From positions 1 through 5,760 of the forward strand of contig MVRP01000233.1 in NCBI GenBank assembly GCA_002067405.1: a stretch of DNA of 5,760 nt, given 5' to 3'. The DNA comes from Syntrophorhabdaceae bacterium PtaU1.Bin034. GTDB taxonomy: Bacteria; Desulfobacterota_G; Syntrophorhabdia; Syntrophorhabdales; WCHB1-27. A program made the translations under genes and the position numbers. Below are positions 1 through 5,758 of the stretch, piece after piece (positions within the stretch are counted from its first letter, which is position 1; every line of letters starts with the position of its first letter). The notes beneath the pieces were generated by a model. That model did not search any database and was not told the DNA's origin. It saw nothing but the letters and a program-made list of their open reading frames with translations.

Positions 1-306
1 GCTCGGCAGATCCTGCACCAAGCAGGCTATGACCAGGGAACGACGACGGAGATCGCAACGATAATAAGCGGGCACGACACTCGAACGTCGTCCCTTTCCC
101 TCAATGACGAGATAGTGAAAGACGCGGATAAGCTCACGCGGTACAGCCACAGTTTCTGGTTTATGGTGCGTCAACTGTCCCTCTCACGGGATAAGCTTAT
201 CGACCGGCTTGAGCCGCTTATAGACGAATGGTTTTTTCTTGATCTTTCCAGAAATCTGGCCAGGGCCGAGCTCGCGCTCAGGCGCGTTGAGCGGGATCAG
301 CGTTAA
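1..306 (+). CDS. HD-domain phosphohydrolase, C-terminal part (5' end outside window)
   Basis: The frame is open from the first base to the TAA at 304-306 and gives 101 residues, so the gene starts upstream of the window. The visible part looks like the C-terminal half of a small HD-superfamily metal-dependent phosphohydrolase. A helix ending in IISGHDTR (about residues 22-29) is followed by EIVKDADKL (about residues 37-45). In this family the Asp of the DADKL-type motif closes the metal site and the preceding His-containing helix contributes to it. The rest is helical and charged (DKLIDRLEPLIDEWFF, then a Leu/Ala/Arg-rich tail), as expected for the family's C-terminal helices. The first HD ligand pair is not in the window, so activity cannot be judged. 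The substrate is unknown. A GTG at 115 also opens this frame, but it would begin inside the conserved motif and is not a credible start. The next gene follows after 60 bp, so read-through is possible. Confidence 0.72.
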   Translation, partial: ARQILHQAGYDQGTTTEIATIISGHDTRTSSLSLNDEIVKDADKLTRYSHSFWFMVRQLSLSRDKLIDRLEPLIDEWFFLDLSRNLARAELALRRVERDQR

Positions 307-323
307 GGACACCACTTGCCCGG

Positions 324-337
324 CCCGGTATACCGGG
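324..337. repeat. 14-bp perfect palindrome upstream of methyltransferase gene
   Basis: CCCGGTATACCGGG reads identically on both strands. It overlaps a second 8-bp palindrome, GGGTACCC (335-342). It lies between the HD gene stop and the methyltransferase ribosome binding site. As RNA it could form only a 5-bp stem with a TATA loop and has no following T-tract, so it is not a convincing terminator. A dimeric-regulator operator is possible. Chance in GC-rich DNA is also possible. Confidence 0.35.
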
Positions 338-366
338 TACCCCTTAAGAAGAGAGGAGAATAATAA

Positions 367-1242
367 ATGAAGAAAAGTCTTGCTGCAATTTTCCTGGTCC
401 TGGTAATGACCATCTTAACGGTATACCCGGTTCACGGGGAAGGTGATAAGGATTCCACTCAGAAGAAGCCTGACCTCGATGTCCCTTATGAGCCGACAAG
501 TTACGGAATTGCCGAAGCCATGCTTTCAATGGCAGAGGTAAACTCCAAAGATCTTGTCTACGATCTGGGATGCGGTGACGGACGGATACTGGTCATGGCG
601 GCAAAAGAGCGTGGAGCGCGAGGCGTGGGGGTAGATCTGGACCCGGAGCGTGTCGCCGAAGCCAAAAAGAACGCCAAGGCTGCAGGGGTAAGCCGTTTGG
701 TCCGGTTCTACGAACAAAATCTCTTCGATACCGATATCTCGCAGGCGACTGCGGTAATGCTCTATCTTTGGCCGGAGGTAAACCTGAGGCTCAGGCCAAA
801 GCTCCTGAGCGACCTCAGGCCCGGGACCCGGGTCGTATCTCACAGCCACACCATGAAGGACTGGGAGCCCAATGCGAAAAGGAGGGTGGAATCTCATAAC
901 CTGTACCTGTTCATCATTCCGGCAAATGTGACAGGCGTGTGGGAGTGGGCCGACCAAGACGGAAGCAGGACATCCCTTGAGGTGAAACAGCGATTCCAGA
1001 AGATCGAAGGTTCAATAGCAGCCGGAGGCCTGAAGGTTCGCATTACCAAACCGAACCTTCAGGGAGATGCATTGAGCTTTTCGGCAAAAGGAGTCGGCCC
1101 CCAAAAGGATAGGGTCATCCTTTTCAGCGGGCGCGTGAAAGGCAACGTGATCGAGGGTAAAATGACGGACCCGTCCGGCAGCACAATCGGTCCATGGAAG
1201 GCTACACGGGATAGCGCCACCATCAGATCGATTGCCGAATAG
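367..1242 (+). CDS. Exported class I SAM-dependent methyltransferase with C-terminal beta-rich module
   Basis: A 291-residue protein. Residues 1-24 form a signal peptide: MKKS, a hydrophobic core AAIFLVLVMTILTVY, and a likely signal peptidase I site after VHG. There is no lipobox Cys. Residues about 45-185 are a Rossmann-type methyltransferase. Motif I is VYDLGCGDGR (64-73), the acidic SAM-ribose residue is Asp90 in VGVDLDP, and a LYLWPEVN segment (132-139) precedes PGTRVVSHSHTMKDW (152-166). This arrangement resembles the FAM173/ATPSCKMT-like lysine methyltransferase group more than small-molecule methyltransferases. Residues about 188-282 (from VTGVWEW to GPWKATR) are short Gly-rich beta strands, probably a small beta-barrel or sandwich. 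The ATG start is supported by GGAG inside GAGAGGAG (351-358), 8 bp upstream. The stop overlaps the esterase's Shine-Dalgarno sequence, so the two are probably one transcript. The oddity is an enzyme that needs cytosolic SAM carrying an export signal. The substrate is not predictable from the sequence. Confidence 0.85.
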   Translation: MKKSLAAIFLVLVMTILTVYPVHGEGDKDSTQKKPDLDVPYEPTSYGIAEAMLSMAEVNSKDLVYDLGCGDGRILVMAAKERGARGVGVDLDPERVAEAKKNAKAAGVSRLVRFYEQNLFDTDISQATAVMLYLWPEVNLRLRPKLLSDLRPGTRVVSHSHTMKDWEPNAKRRVESHNLYLFIIPANVTGVWEWADQDGSRTSLEVKQRFQKIEGSIAAGGLKVRITKPNLQGDALSFSAKGVGPQKDRVILFSGRVKGNVIEGKMTDPSGSTIGPWKATRDSATIRSIAE

Positions 1243-1254
1243 GGGGAGGCAGTT

Positions 1255-2223
1255 ATGACAGCTTATGACAGGGATGAATGCTACAACCGGCTCGCGCCGG
1301 AGGTAAAACGCTTTCTCAACCAATTGAACAAAGCCGCCACTCCGCCGATGTCGATGCAGACATACAAAGCCAGGAGGCGATTCATCATTTCCATGGTGAG
1401 AAAAGAAGAGGCGGCGCGATTTGCGGGTACCATCGAGGACAGGGTCATACCGGGACCGAGGGGGGAAATACCTGTCCGCCTCTACATGCCCGAAGGCGGA
1501 CGGCCGCTTCCTGTTCTTCTCTATTTTCACGGCGGCGCCTGGGTCGTGGGGAATCTCGACACCGAAGAAGATACATGTATCCCCCTTGCCCGGCAAACGC
1601 CCTGTATTGTGCTGTCGGTTGACTACCGGCTCGCCCCTGAGCATCCTTATCCTGCGGGTCTCGAAGACTGTTACGCCGCTCTCGAATGGGTCGCTCAAAA
1701 TGCCGCAGCCGTCGGAGGCGATCCGGGGCGGATCGGCGTCAGCGGAGAAAGCGCGGGCGGGAACCTCGCGATCGCAGTTGCGCTGATGACGAAAGAGAGA
1801 GGAGGCCCCGCGATCTCTTTCCAGGCGCTTTTCTATCCTGCGACCGATCTGAGCAGCTACCGAAGGCAATCCGAGCAGGTCTTCGGTGAGGGGTTCTTTA
1901 TCAGCAGGGCTGACATGGAAGGCTCACGCACGCTTTATGTACCCAACGAACAGGACTGGACAAGCCCCTACGTATCCCCGCTGCTCGCACCGGACCTGTC
2001 CGGCCTTCCCCCTGCGATCATCATCACCTCCGGATGCGACCCCTTGAGGGATGGGGGTGAAGCATATGCGAAACGGTTGCAGGACGCAGGAGTGCCGGCC
2101 AAATACCTGTGTTTTGAGGACATGATCCACGCTTTCCTCATACTGTTCAAATCGTCGGATAGCAGAAAGAAAGCGCTTGAAGCCGCTTCAACCGCACTCC
2201 GGGAGGCATTTGAGCGTTCTTAG
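1255..2223 (+). CDS. Alpha/beta hydrolase, hormone-sensitive-lipase (family IV) esterase
   Basis: A 322-residue protein with no signal peptide, so probably a cytoplasmic carboxylesterase acting on short acyl or related esters. Residues 1-60 are a helical cap-like region. The core begins with beta strands at RVIPGPRGEIPVRLY. The oxyanion motif is HGGAW (92-96) in a YFHGGAWVVG context. DYRLAPEHPYPA (123-134) is a hallmark of the HSL family. The nucleophile elbow is GESAGG (164-169) with Ser166. The acid is Asp262 in CDPLRD and the base is His292 in MIHAF. All three triad residues are present and the length is typical, so the enzyme should be active. The GGGGGAGG ribosome site (1242-1249) overlaps the preceding stop codon and lies 5 bp before the ATG. 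This indicates translational coupling with the methyltransferase gene. A lipase, amidase-like or deacetylase substrate cannot be distinguished. The gene converges on the DUF885 gene with 42 bp between the stops. Confidence 0.93.
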   Translation: MTAYDRDECYNRLAPEVKRFLNQLNKAATPPMSMQTYKARRRFIISMVRKEEAARFAGTIEDRVIPGPRGEIPVRLYMPEGGRPLPVLLYFHGGAWVVGNLDTEEDTCIPLARQTPCIVLSVDYRLAPEHPYPAGLEDCYAALEWVAQNAAAVGGDPGRIGVSGESAGGNLAIAVALMTKERGGPAISFQALFYPATDLSSYRRQSEQVFGEGFFISRADMEGSRTLYVPNEQDWTSPYVSPLLAPDLSGLPPAIIITSGCDPLRDGGEAYAKRLQDAGVPAKYLCFEDMIHAFLILFKSSDSRKKALEAASTALREAFERS

Positions 2224-2230
2224 AAGCCGG

Positions 2231-2265
2231 TCCGGAAGAGCCTGTTTCGAGAAGCTATCCGGAAG
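2231..2265. repeat. 8-bp repeat in the convergent intergenic gap
   Basis: TCCGGAAG occurs at 2231-2238 and 2258-2265. Because TCCGGA is self-complementary, the two copies could pair as a 6-bp stem around a 21-nt loop between the convergent esterase and DUF885 stop codons. The stem is short and the loop large. A T-rich run (2273-2277) follows only on the plus strand, 9 bp beyond the stem and inside the DUF885 gene. It could be a weak terminator for the esterase transcript, but I would not rely on it. Confidence 0.2.
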
Positions 2266-3984
2266 TTAATCCTTTTTCTGATTCCTGATCCATCCCGTGA
2301 TCTGCTCACTGAGCACCGGCAGCGGAAGCGGGCCGTTGTCGAGAACGGCGTTGTGGAACTTTCGCAGATCGAACTTCGCGCCCAGCTCTTTCTCTGCTTC
2401 TCTCCTCAGTCTCCGGATCTCAAGCTCTCCGATCTTATAGGCTAGGGCCTGACCCGGCCACACGATGTAGCGGTCTACCTCCACCGCAATATCCTGCTCG
2501 GTCTTCGCCGTATTCTCCCGGATGTAGTTTATGGCCTGCTGACGGCTCCAACCGAACCGGTGCATGCCCGTATCTACCACGAGCCTGCATGCCCGCCACA
2601 TCTCGTACGTCAGTTGACCGAATATTGAGTACGGATCGGTATAAAAGCCCACGCTCGAACCAAGGCTCTCCGCATAGAGCGCCCACCCCTCGATATAAGC
2701 CGTATAGGAGGCATTGCGCCGGAAATCGGGCAGGTGGCTCAGTTCCTGAGCCCTCGCGATCTGGAGGTGGTGTCCGGGTACTGCTTCGTGGAGGGTGAGT
2801 GCCTCTATTTCGTATTTCGGCCTCATGTCGAGACAATAGGTGTTCACCAGGAAATATCCCGCCCGCGAGCCGTCCGATGCGCCGGGGTAGTACATGGCGG
2901 TTGTCTGGCTCGGCGCCTCATGGTCAGGGAAAGGGCGGACACCGTAAGGTGTTCGGGGCAGTTCGGCAAAGAGCATGGGCAATTCGGCATCTGCCCGCTT
3001 CGCCACATCACGGTAGGCCGTCACCAGGTCCTCGGCCTTCGTGAAGTAGAAGCGCGGGTCAGTACGGAGGAAAGAGGCAAACTCCTGCAAGGAACCCTTA
3101 AATCCTGCCTGTTCTATAACGCGGCCCATTTCTGCACGGATGCGCGCCACCTCCTCGAGCCCGATCCGGTTGATGTCCTTGGGGTCAAGGTCGGTCGTAG
3201 TGAACTCCCGGATGCAATGCGCGTAGTACGCCTCTCCGTCGGGCAGCGTGACAGCTGCGATCGGTCTGTCACCGGCAAGCAGGTACGTCTCCCTGACAAA
3301 GTCGCGAAATCTCGCCAGGGCCGGGAATACGGAATCTGCAATCAAAGACCTGCCCTTCGACCGCAACTGCGCTGCCTCCGTCTCGCCGATGTTCTGCGGG
3401 ATCCGATCAAAGGGTGCATAGAAAACACTTTTCGTCACGTCCGTGGCGAGCTGACCTTCGATCTGGTCCGGTACGGCGCCAAGCGGTCCGGCGGGCTGCA
3501 CCCAGCCAAGCTCCATTCCTCTGCTGAGCAGGCGGGTCACCTGTTCGAGATACCGGGGAAATGCCGAGAGCCGGTCCAGAAAGCAGTAGTAGTCGGACTG
3601 GGTGAGAAACGGCGTCACGGATATCAATTGAGGGAGGATCAACTGCGGTCCGGCTATCTGCGTAAGCACCATGACCGGCGGGAACCTCTGTGCGCGAACA
3701 GCGAGATCAAGCTCCCAGAGAAGGAGCGCGTGGGACAGGACGTCCTGTCCCGAGAGCCGGGAGGGATCGATCCTGCGCACTCGTTCCAGCATGCGCCGCT
3801 CATCGGCATTGCGCCTGTCGATCGCCTCAAGGGAAAGATCCGTGAACCGGTCATTGTATCGGTTGTCTCCCGTCCAGGTAGAAAGCTCGGGAAATTCGCG
3901 CAACTGCCACTCCCAGTATTCCCTGAGCAACGCATCAAAATCGGCCTTTATTCCGGTATCCTTATTCTCATGTCCTGCAGTCAT
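2266..3984 (-). CDS. DUF885 family protein, putative zinc metallopeptidase
   Basis: A 572-residue protein, a normal length for DUF885 (Pfam PF05960), with no signal peptide or membrane segment, so probably cytoplasmic. The N-terminal two-thirds is mainly helical (FDALLREYWEW near the start). A conserved QTTAMYYPGASDGSRAGYF-type segment covers about residues 360-378. The presumed metal site is LHEAVPGHHLQ (398-408), giving His399, Glu400, His405 and His406, followed by YIEGWALYAESLG (430-442) with Glu432 and Glu439. The HE-x4-HH spacing differs from classic HExxH but is, from memory, how this family usually looks. RYIVWPGQALAYKIG (505-519) near the C-terminus is also typical. Zinc binding and peptidase activity are inferred from the family and are poorly characterised. 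The frame also opens at a TTG at 4041 (591 residues). That start has no ribosome site and would lie upstream of the likely transcription start, so I prefer the ATG at 3984, preceded by GGAGG (3997-4001, 12-nt spacer). The gene is convergent with the esterase and divergent from the PurF homologue. Confidence 0.88.
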   Translation of the reverse strand: MTAGHENKDTGIKADFDALLREYWEWQLREFPELSTWTGDNRYNDRFTDLSLEAIDRRNADERRMLERVRRIDPSRLSGQDVLSHALLLWELDLAVRAQRFPPVMVLTQIAGPQLILPQLISVTPFLTQSDYYCFLDRLSAFPRYLEQVTRLLSRGMELGWVQPAGPLGAVPDQIEGQLATDVTKSVFYAPFDRIPQNIGETEAAQLRSKGRSLIADSVFPALARFRDFVRETYLLAGDRPIAAVTLPDGEAYYAHCIREFTTTDLDPKDINRIGLEEVARIRAEMGRVIEQAGFKGSLQEFASFLRTDPRFYFTKAEDLVTAYRDVAKRADAELPMLFAELPRTPYGVRPFPDHEAPSQTTAMYYPGASDGSRAGYFLVNTYCLDMRPKYEIEALTLHEAVPGHHLQIARAQELSHLPDFRRNASYTAYIEGWALYAESLGSSVGFYTDPYSIFGQLTYEMWRACRLVVDTGMHRFGWSRQQAINYIRENTAKTEQDIAVEVDRYIVWPGQALAYKIGELEIRRLRREAEKELGAKFDLRKFHNAVLDNGPLPLPVLSEQITGWIRNQKKD

Positions 3985-4023
3985 TTTCGCCGTCGCCCTC
4001 CATTGTTCACGCTTCTGTCCCTC

Positions 4024-4052
4024 AATGTAATTTGCCGGCAACCGTTCGTCAA
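4024..4052 (-). promoter_or_regulatory. Candidate sigma70-type promoter of the DUF885 gene
   Basis: On the minus strand TTGACG (4052-4047) is separated by exactly 17 bp from TACATT (4029-4024), matching the -35 and -10 consensus at 9 of 12 positions. Transcription would start near 4017. That leaves a leader of about 33 nt containing GGAGG before the ATG at 3984. The position excludes the upstream TTG as the start for this transcript. Confidence 0.5.
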
Positions 4053-4149
4053 GCAGAAGAAGTGCCGGGCCGTACGGTGGAAAGTATCTTTACTCTCTGT
4101 TAATATTATTGTTGACATCGAAAAGAAACGATGGTCAGGTCCCAAAATA

Positions 4150-4201
4150 GGCCGGGCCGAACGAAGCAGACTGATTTCAGATCTTTACTTGGGTCCCGGC
4201 C
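4150..4201 (+). promoter_or_regulatory. Inverted repeat in the leader region of the PurF-like gene
   Basis: GGCCGGG (4150-4156) and CCCGGCC (4195-4201) are perfect 7-bp GC-only complements. The 38-nt loop contains a second imperfect stem, AGACTGA (4168-4174) against TCAG-A-TCT (4177-4184, one bulged A). CCCAA (4141-4145) could alternatively pair with TTGGG (4189-4193). No T-tract follows, so it is not an intrinsic terminator as written. The structure ends 27 bp before the start codon and leaves the ribosome site free. It could be an mRNA leader structure or a protein-binding site. The function is unknown. Confidence 0.35.
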
Positions 4202-4216
4202 GGCTTGCAAGGCAAG

Positions 4217-4223
4217 AAAGGAG
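4217..4223 (+). promoter_or_regulatory. Ribosome binding site fixing the GTG start of the PurF-like gene
   Basis: AAAGGAG lies 5 bp before GTG 4229-4231. The frame is open further upstream to a TTG at 4205, but that codon has no ribosome site and would add a non-homologous tail before the conserved SGIFGF start. The choice matters because the first residues decide whether a nucleophile Cys is present. Confidence 0.8.
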
Positions 4224-4228
4224 ATACG

Positions 4229-5557
4229 GTGAGCGGAATCTTTGGGTTCAGCGGCAAAGGCAACGCGTTCGTCGAGGTAAAGAACGGTCTGGAGAATCTC
4301 TCCCACCGGGGACAGGAAAGCTGGGGCATTGTTTCAGGGCTGAAAGATGGCTCCCTTTCGGAAGTGAGGCGGGTCGGCTCAATCTTTCAGTCTTCCCCGC
4401 TCAATCGAATGCATTACGGTTCGGTCGCTATCGGGCAGGTCCGTTATCCCACGGCAGGAGAAGCGACCGAGCGTAATTCCCAGCCGATTGTCGGAAGCTT
4501 CAAAAAAGAGAGGATTGCCCTGGTCCACAACGGCCATATTCCGAAGTACAAGCAATTGATGGAAGAAATAGGCGGGCTCTTTCAAACGGAGACCGATACG
4601 GAAGTTATCCTGCAGATGATTGCCCGCGCAGAAGGCTCCAATCCTGTGGAAAAGGCAAGAAAGACTTTGGCGTTACTGAGCAGGCACTCCGCTTTCAGCC
4701 TGATAATTCTCAATAAAGGGAAACTTATTGCAGCACGGGACCCCTTCGGCTTTCGGCCCCTTTCCGTGGCAAGAAGGGGCGAGGAGGGAGACTACGAATG
4801 GGCAATAGCCTCCGAGACTTGTGCTTTTCACGATCATTTTGAAATGATGGGGGATGTCGAGCCCGGCGAAATGGTGGTAATTGACGGAGAGGAGGCAAGG
4901 ACATTCTCTTTCGCCTCTCCCGATCCCCGTCCCTGTATCCTGGAATGCCTTGACTACGCCTCACCCGCAAGCCGCGTTTTTTCAAGGAACATCTACGAAT
5001 TCCGGGAGACGGTAGGGGCACTGCTCGGACAGAACGAACACCAGAAGGCAGACATGATTATTCCCGTTCCTCGCGCAGCCGTCCCTGCAGCACTCGGTTT
5101 TCATGCTGTTACCAATATCCCCTACAGGGAAGTGATCAGCACGATCAGCGAAATAGGCAGGATCTTCATAATTTCCAAAGAGAAAGAAAGGCTGGAAAAG
5201 GCCGAAAAGAAGTTCCAGATCAACCGGGAGCTGATAAGTGGGAAGGAGGTTTTGCTGGTCGATACGCTCCTCGTGAGAGGATCTACCGCGACAATCCTGA
5301 TTCCCAAATTACGCGAGGCAGGAGCAACCAAAATTCATTTGCGTCTCACGGCGCCGCCGCCCCGTTTTCCGTGCTACATGGGAATGGCAATGGCGAAACC
5401 CGGAGAGCTGCTGGGGACAAACAGGACCGATGAGCAACTGAGGATATTGCTCGGTGTTGAAACGTTCCAATACTTGAGGAGCGAAGACCTGCGACAATTG
5501 ACCCGGACGCATTTCTGCGATGCGTGCCTGACGGGACAGTACCCATTTCCGGTTTAG
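4229..5557 (+). CDS. PurF-like protein (amidophosphoribosyltransferase homologue) lacking catalytic residues
   Basis: A 442-residue homologue of PurF, which uses glutamine and PRPP in the first committed step of purine synthesis. Numbering takes GTG as residue 1. The N-terminal class II glutaminase domain (about 1-230) has LSHRGQESWGI (24-34), Arg72 in QVRYPTAG, HNG (100-102), Asp123 in TETDTEV and RDPFGFRPL (171-179). The expected nucleophile Cys after the start Met is Ser2 (MSGIFGF). The phosphoribosyltransferase domain (about 235-442) has VLLVDTLLVRGST (341-353), where PurF has Asp-Asp-Ser. The flexible loop KNRYVGR is replaced by TISEIGR (305-311), and the PDSG-type motif is PRAA (280-283). 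Cys236, Cys382, Cys430 and Cys433 match the [4Fe-4S] ligands of Bacillus-type PurF. The glutamine pocket and cluster therefore look retained while both catalytic sites are altered. The frame is intact and slightly shorter than B. subtilis PurF (476). It is unlikely to be the functional purF. A pseudoenzyme, a regulator or a Ser-nucleophile hydrolase are all possible. No pur genes adjoin it. Confidence 0.88.
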   Translation: MSGIFGFSGKGNAFVEVKNGLENLSHRGQESWGIVSGLKDGSLSEVRRVGSIFQSSPLNRMHYGSVAIGQVRYPTAGEATERNSQPIVGSFKKERIALVHNGHIPKYKQLMEEIGGLFQTETDTEVILQMIARAEGSNPVEKARKTLALLSRHSAFSLIILNKGKLIAARDPFGFRPLSVARRGEEGDYEWAIASETCAFHDHFEMMGDVEPGEMVVIDGEEARTFSFASPDPRPCILECLDYASPASRVFSRNIYEFRETVGALLGQNEHQKADMIIPVPRAAVPAALGFHAVTNIPYREVISTISEIGRIFIISKEKERLEKAEKKFQINRELISGKEVLLVDTLLVRGSTATILIPKLREAGATKIHLRLTAPPPRFPCYMGMAMAKPGELLGTNRTDEQLRILLGVETFQYLRSEDLRQLTRTHFCDACLTGQYPFPV

Positions 5558-5622
5558 AGCACCCGACCGGACGGGAGAGGAGCTTTTGCCGGGCTCGATC
5601 GGTAGAACGTTGACAGGTTTTT

Positions 5623-5664
5623 GTTGAGGCGCCCCGCAAAAAGGGAGCGATTTTCGCCTCCAAC
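5623..5664 (+). repeat. Inverted repeat upstream of the tRNA promoter
   Basis: GTTGAGGCG (5623-5631) pairs with CGCCTC-c-AAC (5655-5664), nine pairs with one bulged C. A small internal hairpin, GCGA-TTT-TCGC (5647-5657), overlaps the 3' arm. The element sits between the PurF-like stop and the tRNA -10 box. No T-tract follows, so it is not an ordinary terminator. It may be incidental or an upstream regulatory site. Confidence 0.25.
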
Positions 5665-5666
5665 TA

Positions 5667-5675
5667 TGCTATAAT
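5667..5675 (+). promoter_or_regulatory. Extended -10 promoter of tRNA-Arg
   Basis: TGCTATAAT combines a perfect TATAAT (5670-5675) with the TGn extension. At 17 bp upstream there is no good -35 box (GCGATT), which fits the known tolerance of extended -10 promoters. Transcription would begin near 5682, leaving only about 3 nt of 5' leader before the mature tRNA. Confidence 0.7.
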
Positions 5676-5684
5676 CAACCTTTC

Positions 5685-5758
5685 GCCCCCGTAGCTCAGG
5701 TGGATAGAGCACAGGATTCCTAATCCTGGTGCCGCATGTTCGAGTCATGCCGGGGGCA
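5685..5758 (+). tRNA. tRNA-Arg (anticodon CCT)
   Basis: A 74-nt cloverleaf with every stem perfectly paired: acceptor GCCCCCG/CGGGGGC, D-stem GCTC/GAGC, anticodon stem CAGGA/TCCTG, and T-stem GCATG/CATGC with loop TTCGAGT. The anticodon loop TTCCTAA places CCT at 5719-5721, so it reads AGG (Arg). The variable loop is GTGCC and the discriminator base is A5758. The next bases are TT, so CCA is not encoded and must be added by nucleotidyltransferase. It ends 2 bp before the window edge, so its terminator and any downstream tRNA genes are not seen. Confidence 0.97.

Noticed and set aside
1012..1869. A 285-codon open frame on the minus strand across the methyltransferase and esterase genes
   Set aside because: It overlaps the esterase catalytic core and spans two confident genes. 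The composition is shadow-like and no family signature is seen.
4157..4162. CCGAAC, the core of the Bacillus PurR PurBox, upstream of the PurF-like gene
   Set aside because: The AT-rich flanks are missing and there is no properly spaced inverted partner box, so this hexamer alone is likely chance.
4205..4228. Upstream TTG start giving a PurF propeptide, as Bacillus PurF has one before its Cys
   Set aside because: The extension lacks a ribosome site and itself contains the AAAGGAG motif, and no Cys follows it. The GTG at 4229 fits better.
2734..4476. A 580-codon open frame on the plus strand, antisense to the DUF885 gene
   Set aside because: Its translation is rich in Arg, Gly and His with no recognisable motif, and it runs across the DUF885 gene, both regulatory regions and the start of the PurF-like gene. 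It is explained by codon bias of the opposite strand.
5558..5600. Possible terminator after the PurF-like gene (CCCG/CGGG then CTTTT)
   Set aside because: The stem is only 4 bp with mismatches outside it, and the short T-run is separated from it. It is too weak to call.
5610..5615. Perfect TTGACA as the -35 box of the tRNA promoter
   Set aside because: It lies 54 bp before the TATAAT box, and no -10-like sequence follows at 15-19 bp, so it cannot pair with the tRNA promoter.
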